Positions 52,358-60,132 of a stretch of DNA of 64,000 nucleotides are shown here, piece by piece. The notes below the pieces were generated by a model. The model was not told the origin of the DNA, made no database searches, and saw only the letters and a program-made list of their open reading frames with translations. The position numbers were made by a program, and so were the translations under genes. Numbering within the stretch: the first letter of the stretch is position 1; every line of letters starts with the position of its first letter. Origin of the DNA: Bacteroidales bacterium (GTDB lineage: Bacteria > Bacteroidota > Bacteroidia > Bacteroidales > Bacteroidaceae); assembly GCA_015060905.1 (NCBI GenBank), contig SUXQ01000012.1, forward strand, positions 1 to 64,000, read 5' to 3'.

Positions 52358-53781
52358 TGGTCTAAGTCTATTTTTATTATTTTGTATTCGGGTGAGTAGT
52401 GCACAAAGTATACTTTGTCGTTTATGTAGCCTCCTCGATTGTTGTTCCTTGTAAAATTAAAGCCTGATTGTGTGGGGATAAACTTTACGTTGTTTATATT
52501 TTCGGCCATCTTTGTGCCGTATGTGCTTACTGCTTTCAGAAAGTAGTAGCCAATGTCGTATCCTAACATGCCGTAGCGTGGGTATCTGTTCTGCATGCTG
52601 CGATTGTACCAGCTTGCGTATCTTGTTTGTATGTCCACTGCTTCGGGCAGTATGTTGTTTGTGAAGAATGAGGTGTAGAAATATGTGTCTACTTCGTACA
52701 TTGCTTCGAGGTTGTTTGCTGCATATATTTGCCATTCGGGGTAGCCGAAAAGGGTAAATTCGGGTATTGTGCTCAGTGTGTCGCGCTTGAGGACGAGGAG
52801 TGTGGGTAGTATGGTGTTGAATGTTTCTACTTTGCTTGATGTGGGGATGAAGATGTTTGTTGTTTCGGGCTTCATGCAGCTTGAGATGTAGTCGGTACCG
52901 TTTCCGGCGGCCATGCTTGTGAGGCTGTCGGTGATAATTTCTGTGTAGCTGATGTTGCTTTTCTTTATGCTCTCTTTCAGTTGTGTCGCAAAATCTTTTT
53001 CTTCAATTTCGTGCTCGTTCTTGACGAATATGATATTTGCGTCGGAGTATATTTCTATGAATTTTTCAACGCTTTTTTCTATTATGTATTTTTGTAGTGC
53101 GTTGGCTATATATGCTTGGGGGGTTGAGTATATTTCTTCCTCTTTTACAGTGAATGGTAGCACTAAAGGTATGTTGTGCTGTTTGGCAAACTGTGCAAGT
53201 TGTTTGTTGTGTGTGGGGTAGAGTGCGCCGAAGATTATGTCGCAGTCGTCGAGGCTGCCTCCGGCGATGAGCTTGTCAAGGCTCTCGGTTGATTCTCCCG
53301 AATCGTACGTGTGTATGTCGAATGAGTGTCCTTCGTTTTTAAGGGCCTCTACGGCGAGCAGAAATCCTTGATAGAATTCTATCATTCGTTCTTGCTCCGA
53401 GGGGGCGTATTTATCGAGCATGAAGGGGAGTATGACTGCGGCTTTTATTATTTTGGTTGTTTCTTTTTTTATTGTCGGTTGTTCTACTTGTTTTACGGTG
53501 TCTTGTTTTATTTCTTGCTCTTTACTTGTGGAAATAGGGATGTATAGTTTCATTCCCTTTTTTAGTTTTTTGTCTTTAAGAGCAGGATTGAGTTCTATAA
53601 TTTCTTTGGGCGTAACATTGTATTTCGACGCTATTTTGTAGAGACTTTCGTCTTTGTTTACAATGTGTATGGACGCGATTTTTGTCTCCATCTGTGTGGG
53701 GATGGTTATCGCTTCTTTAACTTTTGTGGTACAGCCGGCAAGCAGGATTATTGCTGCTATTATTGTAAATAAATGTTTCAT
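52354..53781 (-). CDS. Lipoprotein with one LysM and a type-1 periplasmic binding domain
   Basis: 475 residues. The signal 'FTIIAAIILLAGCTTK' carries a lipobox. One LysM domain follows: 'HIVNKDESLYKIASKYNVTPKEIIELNP'. The remaining ~370 residues look like a type-1 periplasmic binding protein (LivJ/LpoA-like): 'KAAVILPFMLDKYAPSEQERMIEFYQGFLLAVEAL', 'IIFGALYPTHNKQLAQFAKQHNIPLV' and 'FTLFGYPEWQIYA'. It is a paralogue of the next gene upstream and overlaps both neighbours by ATGA. No ABC permease adjoins, so a wall-tethered sensor or regulator (compare LpoA activators of PBPs) fits better than transport. Function unproven. Confidence 0.85.
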   Translation of the reverse strand: MKHLFTIIAAIILLAGCTTKVKEAITIPTQMETKIASIHIVNKDESLYKIASKYNVTPKEIIELNPALKDKKLKKGMKLYIPISTSKEQEIKQDTVKQVEQPTIKKETTKIIKAAVILPFMLDKYAPSEQERMIEFYQGFLLAVEALKNEGHSFDIHTYDSGESTESLDKLIAGGSLDDCDIIFGALYPTHNKQLAQFAKQHNIPLVLPFTVKEEEIYSTPQAYIANALQKYIIEKSVEKFIEIYSDANIIFVKNEHEIEEKDFATQLKESIKKSNISYTEIITDSLTSMAAGNGTDYISSCMKPETTNIFIPTSSKVETFNTILPTLLVLKRDTLSTIPEFTLFGYPEWQIYAANNLEAMYEVDTYFYTSFFTNNILPEAVDIQTRYASWYNRSMQNRYPRYGMLGYDIGYYFLKAVSTYGTKMAENINNVKFIPTQSGFNFTRNNNRGGYINDKVYFVHYSPEYKIIKIDLDQ

Positions 53782-55613
53782 TTGTCAAAATCTATTTTTT
53801 CTACTTTATATTCGGGTGTGTAGTGTACAAAGTATATTTTCTTATTAACAAATCCGCCCCAATTGTTTACTCGCTCGAACTTGAATCCTGTCTGTATGGG
53901 GGTGAAGGTTACATTATTGATGTTGTCGGCCATATTTTTACCGTATTTGCCGGCTGCTAGCAGGAAACAGTATCCTGTGTCGTATCCTAACATGCTGTAT
54001 CGCGGGTAGATATTTTGATACATGTGACTGTACCATTCTGTGTAGCTTTGTTGGAAACGTGCAGTTTCGGCAAAGGATGCGTGGCTGAAGAATGAGGTGT
54101 AGAAGTATGTGCCTACTTCGTACATCTTACTCTGCATGTTGCTTGCGTATATTTGCCATTCGGGGTAACCGAATAGTGTAAATTCGGGTATTTCGTTTAT
54201 TGTGTCGTTCTTCATCAGCAGCAATGGGGAGAGCAGTGACGAGAGGGTTGTCTCGCTTCCCGAGGTGGGGATGAATATGTTTTTTCGGTCGCTCTTCATG
54301 GCTGTTTTTATTGAGAGGTAGTCGGGTTCTTGCCCGGTAAATAGTTCCATGGAGAGTGTTGTATGGGGTTGTTTGTTCTTGTCTAAACTTTTTTTGAGGG
54401 TGCTGACAAATTCTTTTTTATTGTTGTTGTCGTTTTCTACAAATATGATGTTTGCATCCGAGAATTTGCGGGTAAAATGGTCTATTACTTCGGAGAAGAA
54501 GTAGGATTGCATGGTGTTTACTACGTACACCATTGGGTTGCGGAATATTTCGTCTTCTTTGGATGTGAAGGGTATTACTAATGGTATTTCTTTTTTCTTT
54601 GCAAACTGTGCAAGTTGTTTATTGTGTGATGGGTAGAGTGCGCCGAAGATGATGTTTGCATCGTCGAGCTTGCCACTGTCGAGCAATGGGGCGAGGCTGT
54701 TGCTCTCTTTTCCCGAGTCGTATGTGTTTATTTCGAATGAGTATCCATATTGTTTCAGGCGTTCTACGGCCATAAGGAATCCTTCGTAGTATTCGACCAT
54801 GCGTGTCTGCTCGGTGGGCGAGTATGTGCCTAGCATGAATGGTAGTACTACGGCTACTTTCAGTGCTTGACCTTTTTCTTGATTGTTTTTATTCTCTTCT
54901 TCCTCTATCTTACGAAATATTTCGGCGTTACTTTGTTCCTTCTCTATTTTCTTTTTTTCTTGCTCGGCTTTTTGGGCAAGCTCTTGTTTAGAGTAGGGGA
55001 TTGCTATGATGCTTTTGCGTTTGAGTTTCTTTTTCTTTATTTCGGGATTGGCGGCAAGAAGTTCCTCCTCGGTAATGCCGTAGCGACGGGCAAGACTGTA
55101 TAGTGTTTCGCCTTTTTCTACTTTGTGGGTGGTGCGTATCTCTGTTTCTGTTCTGTTTTTTTCTTCTTCTTGTGGTTGTACGGGGCTGATAGGTTGTTGC
55201 ACTGTTTGTGTGCGTGGTATTAATATAACCTCGCCTGCGCGGAAATTGCCGATGCTGAGCCCGGGATTGGCTGCACATATTTCCTGCGGTGTTATTCCGT
55301 ATTTTTGTCCCAGACGATAAAGTGTTTCGCCCGGTTGTATTGTGTGATAGCGTTTTTCGTTATTTTCGTTGGCAGTTGTCTCCTCCTTCTTCTTTTGTGC
55401 TATTTTAAGTTTGTAGCCTATTGCAAGCTTTTGGGTACATTCGGGGTTTAGGGCTATAATGTCGTTTACGCTCACTTCGTACATGCGCGAGATTGAGTAG
55501 AGTGTTTGTCCCTTACTGACGGTGTGTGTAAAGTAGCTGTCATTCTGCGCTTTTAGGGCGAATGTACCGATTATCAGGCAGATGAAATATATTATTGCTC
55601 TTTTGCGGCTCAT
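53778..55613 (-). CDS. Protein with three LysM domains and a type-1 periplasmic binding domain
   Basis: 611 residues from the ATG at 55613, with a signal peptide (IIYFICLIIGTFALKAQ). Three LysM units are visible: 'YFTHTVSKGQTLYSISRMYEVSVNDIIALNP', 'YHTIQPGETLYRLGQKYGITPQEICAANP' and 'HKVEKGETLYSLARRYGITEEELLAANP'. A charged coiled-coil-like linker (~225-260) precedes the binding domain, which aligns along its length with the downstream paralogue ('FTLFGYPEWQIYASNM', 'YPRYSMLGYDTGYCF'). It has no lipobox, so it is periplasmic and held to peptidoglycan by LysM. The role is unknown. Confidence 0.85.
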   Translation of the reverse strand: MSRKRAIIYFICLIIGTFALKAQNDSYFTHTVSKGQTLYSISRMYEVSVNDIIALNPECTQKLAIGYKLKIAQKKKEETTANENNEKRYHTIQPGETLYRLGQKYGITPQEICAANPGLSIGNFRAGEVILIPRTQTVQQPISPVQPQEEEKNRTETEIRTTHKVEKGETLYSLARRYGITEEELLAANPEIKKKKLKRKSIIAIPYSKQELAQKAEQEKKKIEKEQSNAEIFRKIEEEENKNNQEKGQALKVAVVLPFMLGTYSPTEQTRMVEYYEGFLMAVERLKQYGYSFEINTYDSGKESNSLAPLLDSGKLDDANIIFGALYPSHNKQLAQFAKKKEIPLVIPFTSKEDEIFRNPMVYVVNTMQSYFFSEVIDHFTRKFSDANIIFVENDNNNKKEFVSTLKKSLDKNKQPHTTLSMELFTGQEPDYLSIKTAMKSDRKNIFIPTSGSETTLSSLLSPLLLMKNDTINEIPEFTLFGYPEWQIYASNMQSKMYEVGTYFYTSFFSHASFAETARFQQSYTEWYSHMYQNIYPRYSMLGYDTGYCFLLAAGKYGKNMADNINNVTFTPIQTGFKFERVNNWGGFVNKKIYFVHYTPEYKVEKIDFDK

Positions 55614-55661
55614 TTGTATTGGGTGTAATTGATTGTTGCCTATAATGATGGAATTAATTTG

Positions 55662-55669
55662 CAAATTTA
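55662..55669 (-). promoter_or_regulatory. LysM operon promoter -7 box TAAATTTG
   Basis: Exact TAnnTTTG match read leftward, 48 bp before the first LysM gene ATG. It supports the start at 55613 over the ORF-track start at 55664. Confidence 0.55.
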
Positions 55670-55699
55670 TAAAAAATCATTGAATAACCGCATAAAATA

Positions 55700-55728
55700 T
55701 TTGTGAATAGTGTGTGCCCATATTTTTG
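55700..55728 (+). promoter_or_regulatory. Promoter of the candidate small RNA
   Basis: TTTG (55700-55703), 17 bp, then TATTTTTG (55721-55728). It is one of the best-formed promoters in the window, yet no rightward gene follows; instead a strong terminator lies ~110 bp downstream. Confidence 0.6.
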
Positions 55729-55732
55729 CTTC

Positions 55733-55846
55733 GTTTTTCGCATGAGTCATGCTGCAAGAATAAGGGAATTTGTGCCCCACATCGCACACGTAGCAAAAAC
55801 CCCTGTTCCCGAACTTGCACAGGAACAGGGGTTTTTGCTTTTTTTT
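55733..55846 (+). ncRNA. Candidate ~110-nt small RNA
   Basis: The segment begins just after a good rightward promoter and ends in a hairpin with arms agcaaaaacccctgttcc (55792-55809) and ggaacaggggtttttgct (55822-55839) followed by a run of T to 55846. Two further small hairpins are visible: gcatga/tcatgc and tgtgc/gcaca. There is no open frame of note. Both neighbouring genes are transcribed leftward, so a rightward terminator here has no other client. I do not recognise the RNA family; it is shorter than 6S RNA. Confidence 0.5.
55792..55846 (+). terminator. Rho-independent terminator with T-tract (rightward)
   Basis: 18-bp stem and T-run on the plus strand. Read leftward there is no T-tract, so it ends rightward transcription and not the nuclease/esterase gene. 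Confidence 0.75.
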
Positions 55847-55913
55847 ATGTGTGACTTATAAAGTTGTCAGCATAAATTCTTGTTATTTTTACAGTATCAT
55901 TAAAATAGAACTA

Positions 55914-57413
55914 TTACTTATTCAATGCCTTCTGAATAATCTTCTCCATTACTATATAACCGGCCTTGTTGGGGTGAATGGGGTCTTGCTGATACTCTTT
56001 CTTCATGGCAGAATTCTCATCGGCCATAGGAGTGAAATAATCAACATACTCTACACCCTCGGTCTTTTCGGCATACTCGCGCAACCACTTGTTGATGGTA
56101 GCGATTGAACTGATAGCTCTTTCTCTGTCAATTTCCCATGACCAACTGTATCTGTCGCCGGGGAGGATAGAGCAAAGGTAGGGCTTGATGCCGTTTGCCA
56201 ATGCAAGTTCAGCCATTGATACAATGTTGCCAAAAATGTGCTCGAGAGCCACAAAGCCTTGATTCATGGCAATGTCGTTGGTGCCGGCGAGAATAACAAC
56301 CTTTTCGGGCTTATGGTTGATAACGTCGGGACGGAAACGTGCGAGCATTTGGGCTGTCACCTGTCCGCTGATGCCGCGACAAATGTATCCGGGGTTTTTC
56401 TCGAAGAATTCCGGATAGTGGTGCTTCCAACCTTCTGTGATAGAGTTACCCATGAATACTACTTTAGCATCCTTAACGGTTGTATTATCCTTTGCATAGC
56501 GACGGTAGTTTGCCCAATCTTCGGGTGAGCGCAAGCGAGGAAGTTCCAATGTTGTTGTTACAGGGAAGTGGTCAGATGCCATGTGAATCTGATGAGACTG
56601 TTTCCCTTTGCCTGTCTCGCTCCAGTATGCGTAAGGCAGAATACCGTATTTGTATACGTAGAAGCGTTCCGAAATGAAAATGTGGTCGATGCGGCTGTCC
56701 GAGTATTTGTTTGCGTCGAAGCCGTTGGTAGTACCATTGGTCACAATCTTGCGGTTGGTCTTGTTGATAGCATCGATGAATGCACCGGGCGCTGTAAGAA
56801 TACCATAAATTTCATTGTGTTGGTCTACGTTGAAGTCACCGGTAAGAATGTAAGGCTCCTCGCCACACATTTCCTTGACCTTGGCAATCACAAGTTTTGC
56901 GCTCTCGCGGCGTGCCTGTGTGCCTATGTGGTCCATGTGAAGGTTGAACATCCAAAATTTCCATTTTGTATTCTTGTCCTCGAACTGTGCCCATGTGCAG
57001 ATGCGGGGAGCTGCAGCGTCCCAACCTATGGAACCTACCTTGTCGGGGGTCTCTGAGAGCCAGAAAGTGCCGCTCTTCAAGCAGCGCATTCTGCTCTTCT
57101 TGTAGAGGATTGGGGCATATTCACCCTTCTTCTTGCCATCGTCACGACCTACACCTATAAATTCATACTCATTCAGCCCTGCCTTTAGCTCTTCTAACTG
57201 ATTGTTTAATACCTCTTGCAGGCCTACGAGGTCCCACCATTCGTAATAGATAAGGTTGCGGATGTGCTGTGCGCGCTGTTCCCATCCATTACCTTTCTTT
57301 GCATCGTTAGGCTCGTCGTAACGGATGTTATACTGACCTACGGTGAATGTTCTCTGCGCTCCGGCCACGAGAGTCACGAGGAACAAAGAATATGTGATTA
57401 ATAAACGTTTCAT
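55914..57413 (-). CDS. Secreted endonuclease/exonuclease/phosphatase domain fused to SGNH esterase
   Basis: 499 residues with a signal peptide (LITYSLFLVTLVAGAQ). Residues 20-295 are an EEP-fold hydrolase: 'VGQYNIRYDEPND', 'DLVGLQEVLNNQ', 'FWMFNLHMDHIGTQARRESA', 'ILTGDFNVDQHN' and 'SDHFPVTTTLE'. Residues ~310-499 are an SGNH hydrolase with block I 'FMGNSITEGW', Gly 'RGISGQ', 'LAGTNDIA' and the catalytic 'DPIHPNKAGY'. In Bacteroidota glycan systems EEP domains are often predicted phosphodiesterases and SGNH domains deacetylate sugars. It lies 38 bp after the GH125 gene, so it likely removes phosphate or acyl groups from a mannose glycan. Confidence 0.88.
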   Translation of the reverse strand: MKRLLITYSLFLVTLVAGAQRTFTVGQYNIRYDEPNDAKKGNGWEQRAQHIRNLIYYEWWDLVGLQEVLNNQLEELKAGLNEYEFIGVGRDDGKKKGEYAPILYKKSRMRCLKSGTFWLSETPDKVGSIGWDAAAPRICTWAQFEDKNTKWKFWMFNLHMDHIGTQARRESAKLVIAKVKEMCGEEPYILTGDFNVDQHNEIYGILTAPGAFIDAINKTNRKIVTNGTTNGFDANKYSDSRIDHIFISERFYVYKYGILPYAYWSETGKGKQSHQIHMASDHFPVTTTLELPRLRSPEDWANYRRYAKDNTTVKDAKVVFMGNSITEGWKHHYPEFFEKNPGYICRGISGQVTAQMLARFRPDVINHKPEKVVILAGTNDIAMNQGFVALEHIFGNIVSMAELALANGIKPYLCSILPGDRYSWSWEIDRERAISSIATINKWLREYAEKTEGVEYVDYFTPMADENSAMKKEYQQDPIHPNKAGYIVMEKIIQKALNK

Positions 57414-57451
57414 AATTTAAATTCCCGAATTCATATGTTTTAAGGAATATA

Positions 57452-58858
57452 TTATTTCACTTTGATGCTATTTAGAAGATCGAGTTTACCGTCGTTAACA
57501 ACCTTCAATATGAGCTCTCCAAAGAGACCATTAACCCAAGCGAACCATGAACGTGTGTAGTTTGCAGGGTCGTTTACGTTGAATGACTCGTGCATGAATC
57601 CTGTACCTGCATCAGTAGTCATGAGAATTTCGATGCAACGTTTGATTTCTGCATCGTCGTTGCTGGTAAGCGCGCGTGTGATAAGGCTCATAGGCCACGC
57701 CATGTCATAACCAATGTGGGGGCCACCGATGCCTTCGCCGGCGGTACCTTTGAAGAAATAGGGGTTGCTGTCGCTCCATACAAAGCGACGAGTATTCTGA
57801 TAGATGGGGTCGTCAGCAGGAACGTCGCCAAGATATGCCATAGCTTGAAGGCTGGGAATGTTGGCATCGTCCATAAGCAGTTGGTTGCCGAAGCCATCAA
57901 CCTCGAATGCGTATATCTTGCCGAATTCGGGGTGATTGTGGATAGCGTATTTCTTCAAAGCTGCCTCAACCTCGTCGGCAAGTTCTGTGCATTGTTTGGC
58001 AAGGTCTTCACGCTTGTTTACTTTTGTAAGAATATCAGCAGCCTTTCTCAGTGAAGTTACTGCAAAGAAGTTTGAAGGCACTAGGAACTGAAGGATGGTA
58101 GCGTCGTCCGAGGGGCGGAAGGTTGATACAATAAGACCTACGGGTTTTACAGGGGCGCCTTTACCATTGTTACCTACTGTGTCAAATGCACGGTCGGTCT
58201 TACGTTTGAATGTATAGGGGCCTACGCCTTCCTTACGCTGCTGCTCGCGGAAGGTCTTAAGTGTGAGCTGTATACTCTGGAGCCACTCTTCGCCGAAGAT
58301 AGACGCATCGCCCGAAATTTTCCAATATTCGTATGCCAGACGGATGGGGTAACAGTGTGAGTCTATTTCCCATTTGCGCTCGTGCACGCCGGGTTTCATA
58401 TCTGTTTGGTCGGATGCCCATTCGCCCACTTTGTCTGCCTCTTTGTAGAATGCATTTGCATAGGGGTCGAGGATGATGCAGCGGAACTGACGCAAGATAA
58501 CGCCGGCAATTAATTTACGCAGAGCCTCGTCGTCATTTATAAAGGGGAGGTAGGTCCATACTTGTGCACCTGAGTCGCGCAACCACATTGCGTGAATGTC
58601 GCCGGTGTACACAAATGCATCGCCCTCGCCATTGGGGTGTATTGTAGTGTCCAAAGTGTTAGGCAAGCAGTTGGCAAACATCCAAGCTAACTTCTTGTTT
58701 TTCAACTTTGCAGTAATTTCTGCAATTTTAGCATCTACGGCTTCAGACACGAAAAGTCTGTTGGCCTTCTCGGGACGGCATGATTTATAGTCCTTTGATG
58801 TACAAGAGATTGATGTTAGCAGAAGAACTGCGAGCATACAAATTTTTGAGATTCTCAT
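57452..58858 (-). CDS. GH125 exo-alpha-1,6-mannosidase
   Basis: Metal-independent mannosidase, 468 residues, exported as a lipoprotein (AVLLLTSISCTSKD). The (alpha/alpha)6 barrel shows 'YTGDIHAMWLRDSGAQVWTYLPF', 'WEIDSHCYPIRLAYEYW', 'STFRPSDDATILQFLVPSN' and 'GIGGPHIGYDMAWPMSLITRALTS', all typical of GH125 (formerly DUF1237). It trims alpha-1,6-linked mannose from N-glycans or yeast mannan. It is first in a two-gene operon with the nuclease/esterase fusion. Confidence 0.93.
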   Translation of the reverse strand: MRISKICMLAVLLLTSISCTSKDYKSCRPEKANRLFVSEAVDAKIAEITAKLKNKKLAWMFANCLPNTLDTTIHPNGEGDAFVYTGDIHAMWLRDSGAQVWTYLPFINDDEALRKLIAGVILRQFRCIILDPYANAFYKEADKVGEWASDQTDMKPGVHERKWEIDSHCYPIRLAYEYWKISGDASIFGEEWLQSIQLTLKTFREQQRKEGVGPYTFKRKTDRAFDTVGNNGKGAPVKPVGLIVSTFRPSDDATILQFLVPSNFFAVTSLRKAADILTKVNKREDLAKQCTELADEVEAALKKYAIHNHPEFGKIYAFEVDGFGNQLLMDDANIPSLQAMAYLGDVPADDPIYQNTRRFVWSDSNPYFFKGTAGEGIGGPHIGYDMAWPMSLITRALTSNDDAEIKRCIEILMTTDAGTGFMHESFNVNDPANYTRSWFAWVNGLFGELILKVVNDGKLDLLNSIKVK

Positions 58859-58889
58859 AAATAAAACTAATTTAGATTAATATATGTTG

Positions 58890-58897
58890 CAAATATA
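58890..58897 (-). promoter_or_regulatory. GH125 promoter -7 box TATATTTG
   Basis: Exact TAnnTTTG match read leftward, 32 bp before the GH125 ATG. The remainder of the gap to 59134 is AT-rich with no gene seen. Confidence 0.5.
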
Positions 58898-59133
58898 TAC
58901 TTTTTTATTTAAAAACGTACATAAATATTCTTGCGTTTTACAGGTAATCCCAATTACAACTGGATATTTGTTTATAGCGATGATGATTTTTTGGTGCTAT
59001 TTTAAAAGAGTTTCACAAATTAAGCATTATCTTTGCCTATTAAATAGCAAAGGGGTTTGTTTTTGTCTTTAAAAAATAAGCAAATTTTTATACTTTGCGT
59101 CTTTGTCTTGCTATGGTGAATTTTAATTATAAA

Positions 59134-60060
59134 ATGATACGTGCGCTGTGGAGGTTAGGAGCATTGCTCCCGTTTAAATTTCTTTATCTGTTTAGCGACA
59201 TTGTTTACTTGATTATTTATTATGTTGCGCGTTACCGTCGCAAAATTGTACGCGATAATCTTGTGAATTCTTTTCCCGAAAAGTCTTTGGCTGAAATTAT
59301 TGTGATTGAGAAGAAGTTCTACTCCTCTTTTTGTGACTATATGGTCGAGACTGTAAAGTTGATGCGTATGAGTCCCGAGAGGATAAAAAAGCATATGCGT
59401 TTCGAGGGGGTGGATGAACTTGAGCAGATGCTTTCGGGCGAGGGAAAGTCGAGCATGGTGTATATTGGACATCTTTTTAATTGGGAGTTTATTACCTCTT
59501 TGCCTTTGCATTTTAAGAATCCCGATGTTCGATTCGGGCAAATTTATCATCCTTTGGCAAGCAAGGCTATGGATGATCTGTTTCTTGAACTGCGCGGGCA
59601 GTATGGCTCGGAGAGTATTGCCATGAAAAATACTCTGCGACGCATATTGGAATTGAGTAATCAGAAAAAGCCATTTGTGATTGGTGCCATTGCCGACCAG
59701 GTTCCTACGTGGGAATCTATTAAACATTGGCTGACATTTTTCCACAGAGATACTCCTGTATTTACCGGTTCCGAGAAGATTGCTCGTCGCATAGGCAGCA
59801 GTGCTTATTATCTTGCGTTGCGTCGCGAGAAACGTGGGTATTATGTTGCAACTTTTCATCTTATCTGTGAAGATGCTTCGCTGCTCGAAGAGAATGAGGT
59901 TACAAACAGGTATTTTACTTTGCTGGAAGAGAATATTAAGGAAGAGCCTTATTTGTGGCTGTGGACACACAAACGTTGGAAGCGTACCCGTCAGGGGCAC
60001 ATTGAGCGTGAGGCTCGACGTGCACGCGACCTGCAAAGATTGGCTGAAAAGAATATGTAA
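59134..60060 (+). CDS. Lipid A late acyltransferase (LpxL/HtrB family)
   Basis: Inner-membrane enzyme that adds a secondary acyl chain to lipid A. One N-terminal amphipathic/hydrophobic helix ('FKFLYLFSDIVYLIIYYVARYRRKIVRDNL') is followed by the catalytic HX4E motif in 'YIGHLFNWEFI' and 'FVIGAIADQVPT', with the end 'YLWLWTHKRWKRTR' characteristic of the family. I prefer the ATG at 59134 (MIRALWRLG), which has an A/T-rich leader; an in-frame ATG at 59113 would add seven residues. It is convergent with the LPS gene run. Confidence 0.88.
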   Translation: MIRALWRLGALLPFKFLYLFSDIVYLIIYYVARYRRKIVRDNLVNSFPEKSLAEIIVIEKKFYSSFCDYMVETVKLMRMSPERIKKHMRFEGVDELEQMLSGEGKSSMVYIGHLFNWEFITSLPLHFKNPDVRFGQIYHPLASKAMDDLFLELRGQYGSESIAMKNTLRRILELSNQKKPFVIGAIADQVPTWESIKHWLTFFHRDTPVFTGSEKIARRIGSSAYYLALRREKRGYYVATFHLICEDASLLEENEVTNRYFTLLEENIKEEPYLWLWTHKRWKRTRQGHIEREARRARDLQRLAEKNM

Positions 60061-60108
60061 AAAACAAAGGAGTGTCACTTTTAAAATTTGTCACTCCTTT
60101 GTTTTTTT
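60061..60108 (+). terminator. Terminator after the lipid A acyltransferase gene
   Basis: Inverted repeat aaaacaaaggagtg (60061-60074) / cactcctttgtttt (60092-60105) followed by T's. It starts directly at the stop codon. Confidence 0.75.
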
Positions 60109-60132
60109 GTACGATTAGTTTAAAGTTCGTAA

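Noticed and set aside
55792-55846. Hairpin as terminator of the leftward nuclease/esterase gene
   Set aside because: The T-tract is on the plus strand only, so it terminates rightward transcription; it was assigned to the candidate small RNA.
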